From Haematococcus lacustris (taxonomy: Eukaryota; Chlorophyta; Chlorophyceae; Chlamydomonadales; Haematococcaceae), in NCBI GenBank assembly GCA_030144725.1, contig JASKMD010000003.1, forward strand, positions 9,870,737-9,934,736: a stretch of 64,000 nucleotides of DNA. The letters run 5' to 3'. The position numbers were made by a program, and so were the translations under genes. The notes beneath the pieces are model-generated. The model saw nothing but the letters and a program-made list of their open reading frames with translations, did no database searches and had not been told where the DNA came from. Positions 21,601 through 32,731 of the stretch are shown in pieces; the first letter of the stretch is position 1; each line of letters starts with the position of its first letter.

Positions 21601-24354
21601 CACCCGCAGTCCATGATGCCACTAGGACGAGCTCACGACTGCTGAAACGAGAGCAACGAGCAACACAACCGCCCCCGACGAAGCCCAATCTACCCAAGGC
21701 GGGCACGAAACGGAACAATGAGGGCAGACAGACCCAAACTATCCCGCAGGATATAGTGCGCATAGTAGGCCTTGACCTCCCAGGGCTCTCCAGCTGGAAG
21801 GTGGATAAAGCCTGCCGATGTAAACCCAAGAACCTAGGCTGCATACTAGGGGCCATGTACGGCCACCAAGAGGCCATTACCAGCATAGATGGCTGGCAAT
21901 GGGACGGCATCAACAAGGAAAACTACTACAAGGTGCATTGGAAGCCCACAGTCATAGATAGATGGGCATTATCACTATGTGCAGAAGAAGGCTATACACC
22001 CACACACATAGAGACCATCAGCAGGGAAGAGGCCAAAGATGTATGCACATGTGAGCTGTGCTGGCTACCAAGAGGAGACAACCCAACGTGCCACAACTGC
22101 AAGAGGGCCTACCACCCAGCCTGCCTTGAGGAAGCCCACCTGTCAGGACACAAGGAACCAGGATACTGGCTGTGCCCTATATGCAAGTTCGGCAGCAATG
22201 ACTTCAAGACTACCATGCGTCAGTCAGCGCACTCGGACCTCATACGAGTACACTGGCACCCCACTCTCGAACCGGCGCCGCTCATCACGGCACACCTGGA
22301 CTACATAGCAAAGCGCAACGACTACGACGAGGAAAACAGGCAGATACAAGAGGCCAGACATGCGAGGCCCGACACGCACCTGCCGGCCCACACCCGACAG
22401 GGACTACCGGACCCGCACACCTGGCTACCCCGGTGCACCAACCTGCACTCGAAGGCCACCTTCCACACCTACCCCACCAACCCGCAGACGGACATCGTCG
22501 GGACGGGCAATTGCGAAACCTTCCTCCAACTTCACCCCCACATGACCGACCCCGCGATGAGCCTCAGCACGGGGGAGCCCATTATGCCACGGCACGACTT
22601 AGTGCAACACGTAACGGTCCACGACGAGTCGGGTCGCACAGCTGGCCTCCTGACAAAAGACCAACACCAACATCTACACACTTGGTTACAACACACACCA
22701 CACACACGCAACCTGGCCACAGAGGTAGTGGCCCTACTAAGGAGACAGGACGCACAGAGCAGCCACCACCCCATGAGAGGGGCACAAGACAAAGCCCTTA
22801 ACACCCTACACGCCACACGCAGCTTTCCAAGTACCGTCCAAAGATGGGCTGATCCACTCACAGTTAGACCAGAAACCACTACCTACTGGAGCCCCGACAT
22901 CAATGACACGGCCTTTGGGGCACACCACAACTGCCTACTGGTACGCCACACTGGCTTATCCACATGGAATGTACCGGCAGACGATGCAGTGGCACTGAAA
23001 TGCGTCAACCATGCTATACACTCAGCTACACAGGAGGAGGCCATGGCAACCATCATGCTGATCCCTGGGAAAAAGGGCATCTCCTACCCTAAACACATTG
23101 ACACCCTGCGGCGCTACCCTGAGTACTGCCAGCACCTGGCTAGCATACCCCCCACCAAGACCAGATGCCCCAAGCCAGGCAAGCACGCCAACCTCCACAT
23201 CTACGTCATTTGGAATGCAGCAGGACAACAACTTGTCACCAAAGGCAACCCCCAAGGATGGCTGACTAGCACTGCCACTGCCCTCCACCCACAACGGGAC
23301 ACACACCCAATCCGCAACAGACCAACGAATCAAAGCCAGCCAGCCACACTCCCTAGCGGCCACAAACAACACATGCGCCTGCCGTTGGACAAGGACCTCC
23401 CCACCTCGGGGCACCAGCGCGGCCACCACCAACTCACGCACCATTCCACGACGCAGCCACGGATGGCCATCACCGAATGGGCCACGCTCGCGTACACAGA
23501 CGGCAGCTGCATTAAGACCTCGGGGGCAGCCCCAGCGAGCGTCGGGGCGGGGGTTTATATCCCGGAGACCAACGTCCTCATCACCGTCGCCCTGGACGAC
23601 CCAGAAAGCAACACCATCAACAAGGCGGAACTCACGGCGATACACGCGGCACTCACAGCGGGGGCCAAACGTATCGCCACCGACAGCCTCTGCTCTATCT
23701 ACCAGATCCGCCGAGCCCTCGCTAACCCGATGTCGCTCATCACACACAGGCACAACGACATCCTGACCGCTATCGCTACCCTCATCATCGATAGCCCCGT
23801 CACGATCCACTTCTACAAAGTCCGGGCCCACTCGGGAATTATCGGCAACGAAGGCGCCGATGCCCTCGCCAAGCAAGCGGCGCTACACCCAGAGCTGGCC
23901 AACACCCCGGCCTACCGCCCGACCACACGGACGGAGACCAACACCTGGCTCACCAACGAAGCCGACGGCAACACCCCCGCCCCACTGCCGGACTGCCGCC
24001 ACAGCGTGAGAGCACACATGCACCGCAGGCACAGCCTCGGTCTCGCCAATCAAGACAGTATCTACTACCAGATGTCCCAGGAGATCACCAAAGCCGCGGC
24101 GAAAGGAGCCGGCGAAAGGGTGATGACCGACACGAACATCTCCATACCCGCGCAGCGAACTGCCCTTCTCTACCGTACCGGCGGGCTCTATAACCAAAAG
24201 CTGGCCATGCGTTGGAAACGGGCGACTGACGACCGGTGCCCACTCTGCGGGGAAGCCGATAGTGCCACTCACCTCCTCTCGGGCTGCAGCGAGACACTAC
24301 CGATGGTGCAAGAAAGGCATAACGGGGCTGGCCGCCTCATCGCTAAAGCCATAA
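15681..24354 (+). CDS. Element B polyprotein, first copy (truncated by gap)
   Basis: Start chosen at ATG 15681 because homology to element A starts there. Domains: leader with a membrane-like segment (LITQLLLIAIAAYIL), 2A at residues 147-155, Josephin-like domain 1 (Cys 16185, His 16488, Asp 16533), domain 2 (Cys 16797, His 17151, Asp 17196), basic stretch with QTLMFKYL (17688-17711), APE (about 17840-18560: TTFNVRG, LTET, GDINAT, SRIDAILTR, SDHRPL), RT (about 19580-20600: APGPDG, SYRPVGLANTVYKLW, VDFTSAF, GTIQGDSLSP, YADD at about 20320, YLGV), PHD finger (about 22044-22190: CELC, CHNC, HPAC, CPIC), RNase H (about 23480-23885: YTDGSC, KAEL, ATDSL, GADALAK) and the CCHC motif CPLCGEADSATHLLSGC (about 24238-24290). 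The RLE catalytic part falls in the gap and is seen only in the second copy. Confidence 0.88.
16119..16145 (+). other. 2A ribosome-skipping peptide, element B
   Basis: Encodes GDVEANPGP, in frame with the whole polyprotein and preceded by a hydrophobic AWLLLAA. Skipping between Gly (16140-16142) and Pro (16143-16145) would release a leader of about 154 residues from the protease/endonuclease/RT protein. Confidence 0.9.
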
Positions 24355-24854
24355 NNNNNNNNNNNNNNNNNNNNNNNNNNNNNNNNNNNNNNNNNNNNNN
24401 NNNNNNNNNNNNNNNNNNNNNNNNNNNNNNNNNNNNNNNNNNNNNNNNNNNNNNNNNNNNNNNNNNNNNNNNNNNNNNNNNNNNNNNNNNNNNNNNNNNN
24501 NNNNNNNNNNNNNNNNNNNNNNNNNNNNNNNNNNNNNNNNNNNNNNNNNNNNNNNNNNNNNNNNNNNNNNNNNNNNNNNNNNNNNNNNNNNNNNNNNNNN
24601 NNNNNNNNNNNNNNNNNNNNNNNNNNNNNNNNNNNNNNNNNNNNNNNNNNNNNNNNNNNNNNNNNNNNNNNNNNNNNNNNNNNNNNNNNNNNNNNNNNNN
24701 NNNNNNNNNNNNNNNNNNNNNNNNNNNNNNNNNNNNNNNNNNNNNNNNNNNNNNNNNNNNNNNNNNNNNNNNNNNNNNNNNNNNNNNNNNNNNNNNNNNN
24801 NNNNNNNNNNNNNNNNNNNNNNNNNNNNNNNNNNNNNNNNNNNNNNNNNNNNNN
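24355..24854. other. Assembly gap of exactly 500 N
   Basis: A round-number run of N, typical of a scaffold join of unknown length. Sequence before it ends within the CCHC-RLE spacer of element B; sequence after it restarts about 3.3 kb earlier in the same element. Frames crossing the gap are meaningless. Confidence 0.97.
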
Positions 24855-27804
24855 ATCAAGGACACCGCATGCCCACCCTCTTCCACCATACCCTCAGGGC
24901 ACGGCAACTAGTCTATACCTCACTAGCCGGGCTGGCAGCCACGGAAGGGGGACTACCCCTCTACCCCGAGGAATGCCACACACTCGGCCGCCTCATCACG
25001 CAAGCCAACAGTTCTCATGCACACGACGTCGTCAGCGCTAGCATCACCTGCCTCAAAAGCCTAGGCATTACCCACGCATGTGAGCTCAGCTGCGAGGGCA
25101 ACACACACATCATCACGGGTAGCATGCTCACATCGAAGTACGGGAAAAAGGTCAAACAGAAACACATTATCGCCCTCAACAAACTTGCGGCCATGGCGGC
25201 CCAGCCCTCATGCCCCGACGCGACCGCAACGCGCACCATCCGGGACAGCCGCAACACATCACTCAATCTACCGCCCGCCCAACGCAAAATCACACCCTGG
25301 GCCGCGGGTCTCACGGAACTTGCGCCCACACCCACCGTGCCAGACACCAGAACCCGATATATGGATATGAAAGCGTATGCGGCCCTGCAAGCAACGCAAC
25401 CAGCAACGGCGGACCGGGCCACAGCGGCACCCGCAGTCCATGATGCCACTAGGACGAGCTCACGACTGCTGAAACGAGAGCAACGAGCAACACAACCGCC
25501 CCCGACGAAGCCCAATCTACCCAAGGCGGGCACGAAACGGAACAATGAGGGCAGACAGACCCAAACTATCCCGCAGGATATAGTGCGCATAGTAGGCCTT
25601 GACCTCCCAGGGCTCTCCAGCTGGAAGGTGGATAAAGCCTGCCGATGTAAACCCAAGAACCTAGGCTGCATACTAGGGGCCATGTACGGCCACCAAGAGG
25701 CCATTACCAGCATAGATGGCTGGCAATGGGACGGCATCAACAAGGAAAACTACTACAAGGTGCATTGGAAGCCCACAGTCATAGATAGATGGGCATTATC
25801 ACTATGTGCAGAAGAAGGCTATACACCCACACACATAGAGACCATCAGCAGGGAAGAGGCCAAAGATGTATGCACCTGTGAGCTGTGCTGGCTACCAAGA
25901 GGAGACAACCCAACGTGCCACAACTGCAAGAGGGCCTACCACCCAGCCTGCCTTGAGGAAGCCCACCTGTCAGGACACAAGGAACCAGGATACTGGCTGT
26001 GCCCTATATGCAAGTTCGGCAGCAATGACTTCAAGACTACCATGCGTCAGTCAGCGCACTCGGACCTCATACGAGTACACTGGCACCCCACTCTCGAACC
26101 GGCGCCGCTCATCACGGCACACCTGGACTACATAGCAAAGCGCAACGACTACGACGAGGAAAACAGGCAGATACAAGAGGCCAGACATGCGAGGCCCGAC
26201 ACGCACCTGCCGGCCCACACCCGACAGGGACTACCGGACCCGCACACCTGGCTACCCCGGTGCACCAACCTGCACTCGAAGGCCACCTTCCACACCTACC
26301 CCACCAACCCGCAGACGGACATCGTCGGGACGGGCAATTGCGAAACCTTCCTCCAACTTCACCCCCACATGACCGACCCCGCGATGAGCCTCAGCACGGG
26401 GGAGCCCATTATGCCACGGCACGACTTAGTGCAACACGTAACGGTCCACGACGAGTCGGGTCGCACAGCTGGCCTCCTGACAAAAGACCAACACCAACAT
26501 CTACACACTTGGTTACAACACACACCACACACACGCAACCTGGCCACAGAGGTAGTGGCCCTACTAAGGAGACAGGACGCACAGAGCAGCCACCACCCCA
26601 TGAGAGGGGCACAAGACAAAGCCCTTAACACCCTACACGCCACACGCAGCTTTCCAAGTACCGTCCAAAGATGGGCTGATCCACTCACAGTTAGACCAGA
26701 AACCACTACCTACTGGAGCCCCGACATCAATGACACGGCCTTTGGGGCACACCACAACTGCCTACTGGTACGCCACACTGGCTTATCCACATGGAATGTA
26801 CCGGCAGACGATGCAGTGGCACTGAAATGCGTCAACCATGCTATACACTCAGCTACACAGGAGGAGGCCATGGCAACCATCATGCTGATCCCTGGGAAAA
26901 AGGGCATCTCCTACCCTAAACACATTGACACCCTGCGGCGCTACCCTGAATACTGTCAGCATCTGGCTAGCATACCCCCCACCAAGACCAGATGCTCCAA
27001 GCCAGGCAAGCACGCCAACCTCCACATCTACGTCATCTGGAATGCAGCGGGACAACAACTTGTCACCAAAGGCAACCCCCAAGGATGGCTGGCTAGCACT
27101 GCCACTGCCCTCCACCCACAACGGGACACACACCCAATCCGCAACAGACCAACGAATCAAAGCCAGCCAGCCACACTCCCTAGCGGCCACAAACAACACA
27201 TGCGCCTGCCGTTGGACAAGGACCTCCCCACCTCGGGGCACCAGCGCGGCCACCACCAACTCACGCACCATTCCACGACGCAGCCACGGATGGCCATCAC
27301 CGAATGGGCCACGCTCGCGTACACAGACGGCAGCTGCATTAAGACCTCGGGGGCAGCCCCAGCGAGCGTCGGGGCGGGGGTTTATATCCCGGAGACCAAC
27401 GTCCTCATCACCGTCGCCCTGGACGACCCAGAAAGCAACACCATCAACAAGGCGGAACTCACGGCGATACACGCGGCACTCACAGCGGGGGCCAAACGCA
27501 TCGCCACCGACAGCCTCTGCTCTATCTACCAGATCCGCCGAGCCCTCGCTAACCCGATGTCGCTCATCACACACAGGCACAACGACATCCTGACCGCTAT
27601 CGCTACCCTCATCATCGATAGCCCCGTCACGATCCACTTCTACAAAGTCCGGGCCCACTCGGGAATTATCGGCAACGAAGGCGCCGATGCCCTCGCCAAG
27701 CAAGCGGCGCTACACCCAGAGCTGGCCAACACCCCGGCCTACCGCCCGACCACACGGACGGAGACCAACACCTGGCTCACCAACGAAGCCGACGGCAACA
27801 CCCC
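24855..27804 (+). CDS. Element B polyprotein, second copy, middle part
   Basis: Near-identical repeat of 21028-23977 (only about ten differences seen in about 2.95 kb, most of them transitions). It covers the post-RT segment, the PHD finger (about 25871-26017), the spacer and RNase H (about 27307-27712). The frame is interrupted by the insertion at 27805, where translation would run a few codons into the transposon and stop (TAA at 27818-27820). The remainder of the ORF resumes at 32732. Confidence 0.9.
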
Positions 27805-27824
27805 CACTCGTGCAAATTAAGGCC
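27805..27824 (+). repeat. Left terminal inverted repeat of the insertion
   Basis: Twenty bases beginning CACTCG, matching the inverted right end at 17 of 20 positions, and located exactly at the insertion breakpoint. Confidence 0.75.
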
Positions 27825-27974
27825 TGGCTGGCTTGTAAAACCTGAGTGTTGAGGTCTGAAACTTGGTATGTGGGTTGCTGTGACCTAGAGGATGACAAGA
27901 CTCTCTTGGGCCAAAGTGTAATTATCATTTGCGGTATAATTAAAGCAGTGTGCTATTAACTCCCGCGCAAAACC

Positions 27975-29503
27975 GTGCAGAAAACTACCCCTCCCGAGCC
28001 TACGGCTGCAACCCCGCCCGTTTCTGCACCTCCGACAACTCCGCCCTTGCGGGACCCTGACACGTCCGCAAATCACACTTCGGCGTTAGCAGCCGCTGCA
28101 GCTGCCCCGTCTCCGTGCGTGTCCACCACTGTCCCCGCTGTTTCGCAAGTTGCTGCTGCTGCAGATATCGCCTCCGAACTCCAAAAGTTACAAAGTAAGT
28201 TTGAATTCAAACTGCCATGCCTGCCAGCATTTCGCGACGTGCGATTGCATCGATTGTGCGCACGAGGGCAGCACGCACGGCAGCCGCAGCCAATGGTGCA
28301 GCCAATGCAGGTGCTCAAAATGGTGACCAGCCCGCACATGGTGACCAGCCCGCACATGGTGATCAGCCCGCACGCACTCGCAGAGCTGTTCGCACTAACA
28401 CTCGTGGTGCTCATCGTGCAGTCCGTCAAAATCCCGCTCCTACCGGCCCTGGAGGGGCTCCCGCTTCACCGCCCGCTCAAACACCCGCCCCTAACCCCAC
28501 CGCCGCGACGTCCAAGTCGGCCCCCACCCTTCCCACCATCACCGTCACTTCGGTTCAGTCCCCCGAGCAAACAGCCCGCATCGCCGCGCACAAAGCCACC
28601 GTGGTGGTCTTGTGTGCCTCGTGGGACGCGCCGGATGCGGTGAAGGCGGTAACGTTCTTCAACTCCATCAAGGGTGGAGACGAGATGGTCGACATCGTCA
28701 ATCGAGAGATGACTACCACCTTGACCCTGGACCGTGCAATGGCCGCGGTAACTGAGGTCTTTGCCTCTGAGGTGCGTGCTCCGTCCGAGCGTGCCCTTGA
28801 TGTCTTGTTTGCTGGCAAGTATCATGCTAAGGGTACGATTGCTAGCTACAATGCCTCATTCCGAGCGCTCATCAGGGACTGCCCTCAGTTGGACATGGCT
28901 GTCATCTTGCGTTTCTACATGTCAGGTTTGCCTGATGCATTCAAAGGTCCATGTGCATGCACCGTGCTAGGTGAACCATTCACCACCATTGAGCCCCTGT
29001 ATCAGCATGCTCTAGGTGTTGAAATGCGCTTCAAGGCAGAGGCAGCTGTTAAGAAGCCTCCTGTGCATGCTACCCCGTTGCCTGCCCGCAAGCCCTTTGT
29101 GCATGCTGCCCGTTCTCAGAAAAGGAAGCCCGTTCCCGCCACCGCCGCAGCCGTGGTTGCTCCCGCCCCCGCCCCCGTCACTCCGGAGCCTGGTGCTCGG
29201 CAAACTGCTCGCCGCGTAGCAGCCCGCACATCCGCTGCAGCCTCGCCCAACGGTCAGGCTACCCGCACACCCCGCCAATCCCGCCTTGACAAAGGCGAAG
29301 TGCAGGCTACAGATCTCTCTGGCATTTACCACGCGACGGAGGATCGGCGCCTAACCGAGGCAGAAGTGGACTCTCTGGTGAAGCGCGGAATGTGTTTCAA
29401 CTGTCAGCGGGGTAAGCACCGAGCTGCAAATTGCACATTCACCCGCCCCCACGGCCGCAAGGATGGGAAGGTGGTGAATGGGGAAGTAGTTCCGTTCCAC
29501 TAG
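27975..29503 (+). CDS. Ty3/gypsy-like Gag inside the insertion
   Basis: The N-terminal part (27975 to about 28215) reads in a different frame from the rest (28217-29503), so one frameshift lies around 28210-28330, where an 18-bp unit encoding GDQPAH is repeated. The main frame has a Pro/Ala-rich N-terminus and a retrotransposon capsid-type core (KYHAKGTIASYNASFRAL, then YMSGLPDAFKG). Near the C-terminus is a CCHC knuckle CFNCQRGKHRAANC (C-x2-C-x4-H-x4-C, about 29392-29435) for RNA binding. It ends at TAG 29501-29503, directly followed in the same frame by the protease region. There is no LTR and the start is uncertain. Confidence 0.75.
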
Positions 29504-30715
29504 GGACTTGCCTTGCATGTGAGTGACCAACTTGCAAGGAACCCGATTCAAACACCCACATCGTGCTTTGCCCGCACCTTTGTCGACCACATTGAGCATG
29601 TAGTCGGTGGTTGTTTTGATGTTGATACAAGTGGCACGCCGTGTAACGTCACTTCATCATCCCTCCAGGGTCACAACACATTGATGTTTCCGCCCCCGTT
29701 GCATGCCGAGTCCGTTGTGCGTGCATATGTTGTTGCTCAGACACATGCACCCACAACTGTTGCCATGTTCTTACCCACCGCGCACAATGCGACACATGAT
29801 GTGCTTCGCAAGCATGGCTTCCGCGTCATTGCTGATTATGCACGCACTTCCGATGTGCTTGTCAAACCACCACCGCACCTTCCACACCTTGATGTCCATC
29901 ATGGCTTGCCATATGACATGCAAATGTGGTTGAGTCCGACACATGCACGTTGCAATGCCGCTTCGCATGGAGTCACCCATGTCCACAAATGCACGGTGTC
30001 TGGTGCATCTGCAAATACACTCTTTGATAGTGGTGCATCGCATTCTTTTGTATCTGAAGCATTTGCCGCATCCGCACAGTTTCACTTGCGCCGCACACAT
30101 GTGAATACCGTTGAGCTTGCTGATGGCACAAGCACCCTTCAAGTGAGGGGGGAATGCATGGCACGGCTGAAGTTGCCATGTGTTCATGATGCCTTGTTTG
30201 CCACTGTCCGATTGCTTGTGTTGCCGCACACACCACACGGCATTGACCTCATATTAGGCAATGATTTTATGTCCCAATTTCAAGTTCAACTTGACTTTGG
30301 TCATGAGCCTATGGTCACAATGCACTCCAAGGGTAAACAATTCACATTGAAATCCCGCACCCTTGTCCGTAAACCGAAAGTGGCGCATGCAAGTACAAAC
30401 CTTATTACCGAAGCCCTACGTAAGGGTTTGTCCGCTACAATGATATCCACCCGGTCCGCCACCAAAGAGGTTAGAAAAGGTGGAGAGTCTATGCTGTTCT
30501 GGGTACAAGCCGATTATAAGCCTCGAATTCCCGATTCCGCCAAAGCACCCGCAAAGCCCGCGCAACCTACGAACACCCCCTCCGCCCCTTTGCTTTCCGA
30601 GTCCGAGCTCCGTGGACTCCTGGACCGTCACAAAGGGGTCTTCAACGACATCCCCGCTGGCCTTCCGCCGTCAAGAGGAGTCGGCCATACTATACCGCGG
30701 TCTGCCTTAATAGAG
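29504..30715 (+). pseudogene. Gypsy-type aspartic protease and truncated RT start
   Basis: In the same frame as Gag after an amber codon. It contains a retroviral-type protease with the active-site box FDSGASHSFVS (about 30023-30055) and the flap/dimer motif IDLILGNDFM (about 30242-30271). About 120 residues later comes the N-terminal RT landmark HKGVFNDIPAGLPPSRG (about 30631-30681), which normally precedes the gypsy palm. The RT breaks off at about 30710 and is replaced by pyrimidine-rich simple sequence, so RT, RNase H and integrase are missing. The fragment cannot be autonomous. Confidence 0.75.
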
Positions 30716-30734
30716 TTAATGTCACACTGCTGCC

Positions 30735-31560
30735 CCTTGCCCCCTTCCCCCTTCCCCCTTCCCTGCTCAAGCCCACCACCACCACTTCCGAGTCTGCCAC
30801 CTACCTCCCCTCCTCCCCTCCTCCCCTCCTCCCCTCTTCTCTCCTCTCCCCCACCCAATGGCACCCAGCAGCCCTTGACGTAGCAGCATGGTGCGGGCAG
30901 CCTGGAGCGGGCAGCCCGGAGTGGGCAGTCTGGAGCGGGCAGCCTGGAGCGGGCAGCCTGGAGCGGGCAACCTGGAGTGGGCAACCTGGAGCCAAGCCTA
31001 GCCCAGCCTACCCCAGCCTAGCCTAGCCCAGCCTACCCCAGCCTAGCCTACCCTAGCCTACCCTAGCCTAGCCTACCCCAGGCTAGCCCAGCCGAGCCTA
31101 GCCCAGCCTGATTTGGTGCCTCATTCAGTCTCCTGCCCCTTGCACCCTTGCCCCTTCCCTCCCTCGTCTCACCACCACCACTCCCTCGTCTCACCACCAC
31201 CACTTCCAAGTCTGCCACCCATCTACCCCCCCCTCCCCCCTTGGCGGGATGCAGCCCTTGGCCAGCAGCCTAGAGCGAGCAGCCTGGAGCGGGCAGCCTG
31301 GAGCGGGCAGCCTGGAGCGGGCAGCCTGGAGCGCAAGCCCAGCCCAATTGGGTGCTATGGGGCAGTAACCGCAAGCCCACCCCTTGTTGTTGCAGGTTTG
31401 ATGGTCACCCTCCAGCCTTTTGGCCCCTTCCTCCTTCCCTCTCCTGTCCCACCACCACCACCACCTCTAAGTCCGCCACCCCGTCTACTTCCTACTTCCT
31501 TAGTCTAGCCGAGTCCACCCCACCCCAACGCAGCCCAGCCCAGCCTAGCCTAGCCTAGCC
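30735..31560 (+). repeat. Low-complexity minisatellites inside the insertion
   Basis: Two similar modules, each with a CT/C-rich stretch (CCCCTTCC, CACCACCAC), then repeats of GAGCGGGCAGCCTG (30895-30990 and 31265-31335), then CCTAGCCCAG-type repeats (31000-31110 and 31530-31565). No supported gene. Confidence 0.7.
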
Positions 31561-31839
31561 CAACCTGATATGGTCCCATGGGGCATAGGCAGCAAGGCAA
31601 AGTGCTTAGCAGTCCCGTGATAAGGTGTTAGCCCATAGCAATGAGGTGCAGCCAGTCCTTGTGGTTGTGCACATGACATATGTGGTGAGCAATGCATGAG
31701 TCGATGTGTTGTTGTTGTAGTGATGTTGTGTGGAATTGTTGTGTAGTGTTGTCACCTTCCATCAATGCATGTGCTTAGCACCAGCAATACATGCCGTATG
31801 TTGTGGTGTTGCGAGGTGTTCGGGCGTCGTTGCATACGT

Positions 31840-32580
31840 TGTGGCAGGACCCTGTAGCCGTGCGGCAGGACCCTGTGAACGTGTGTCGTAGGACCCTGAA
31901 GCCGTGCGGCAGGACCCTGTGAGAATATGTCGTAGGACCCTGTAGCCGTGCGGCAGAACCCTGTAGCCTAATTTAGCAGGACCCTGTAGGCGTGCGGCAG
32001 AACCCTGTAAACAAACGTCGCAGGACCCTGTAGGCGTGCGGCAGAACCCTGTAGACATACGTCGCAGGACCCTGTAGGCGTGCGGCAGGACCCTGTAAAC
32101 AAACGTCGCAGGACCCTGTAGCCGTGCGGCAGAACCCTGTAGCCTAATTTAGCAGGACCCTGTAGGCGTGCGGCAGGACCCTGTAGACATACGTCGCAGG
32201 ACCCTGTAGGCGTGCGGCAGGACCCTGTAGACATACGTCGCAGGACCCTGTAGGCGTGCGGCAGGACCCTGTAGACAAACGTCGCAGGACCCTGTAGGCG
32301 TGCGGCAGAACCCTGTAGCCAAACGTCGCAGGACCCTGTAGGCGTGCGGCAAAACCCTGTAGCCAAACGTCCCAGGACCCTGTAGGCGTGCGGCAGAACC
32401 CTGTAGCCAAACGTCGCAGGACCCTGTGGCAGTGCGGCAGAACCCTGTAGCCAAACGTCGCAGGACCCGGTAGCCGTGCGGCAGAACCCTGTAGACAAAT
32501 GTCGCAGGACCCTGTAGCCGTGCGGCAGAACCCTGTGGCCCAGGACCCTGTACAGGGTCGGTAGGACCCTGTACAGGGTT
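31840..32580 (-). repeat. Minisatellite with AGGACCCTGTA core near the right end of the insertion
   Basis: About thirty-plus half-units of 21-23 bp, alternating GTAGGCGTGCGGCAGGACCCT and GTAGACATACGTCGCAGGACCCT types, so the full period is about 44 bp. The array ends with palindromic ACCCTGTACAGGGT copies (32542-32580). Arrays of this kind near transposon ends can be transposase-binding subterminal repeats, but no matching array is seen at the left end. Confidence 0.8.
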
Positions 32581-32711
32581 AGGTAACTTTTCAAATAGTT
32601 ATAACATCGCAGCAACTTTGAGTTTTTCAATGATTACAACGGCGATGAGTCGGCCTTTCCTGGGGCTATCTGCAGTATGCCTCCCGGGAAGAAATGACGT
32701 AGGCGACTTCC

Positions 32712-32731
32712 GGCCTTAATCGGCGCGAGTG
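32712..32731 (-). repeat. Right terminal inverted repeat of the insertion
   Basis: Ends CGAGTG immediately before the element B sequence resumes with CCCGCCCC. It is the inverted partner of 27805-27824. Confidence 0.75.

Larger units (their letters stand above)
27805..32731 (+). mobile_element. TIR-bounded 4.93-kb insertion carrying gag-pro-like sequence
   Basis: The uninterrupted sequence at 23960-24000 gives the empty site, so both ends are exact. The left end starts CACTCGTGCAAATTAAGGCC; the right end, inverted, starts CACTCGCGCCGATTAAGGCC, so 17 of 20 bases match. The target lies in a C-run; a 2- or 3-base duplication is possible but ambiguous. A CACT terminus with a 2-3 bp duplication recalls CACTA/EnSpm transposons, yet the contents are retroviral-type gag and protease plus minisatellites and no transposase is visible. 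Interpretation: a non-autonomous TIR element that has captured an LTR-retrotransposon fragment, or an unusual retroelement whose ends mimic TIRs. Confidence 0.7.

Noticed and set aside
23022..23876. Long minus-strand frame opposite element B (284 codons, repeated at 26849-27703)
   Set aside because: Shadow of the well-supported plus-strand RNase H region; no domain character.
10950..24911. A 4653-residue single protein
   Set aside because: It spans an assembly gap, fuses a spliced gene to a LINE polyprotein and is explained by a T-poor strand with few stops.
31762..32630. Minus-strand repeat protein (GYRVLPHA-type units)
   Set aside because: Frame exists only because the minisatellite is stop-free; no start context, domain or neighbour supports it.
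27805..32731. Complete LTR retrotransposon
   Set aside because: No direct long terminal repeats at the exact breakpoints, ends are inverted, and RT/integrase are missing.
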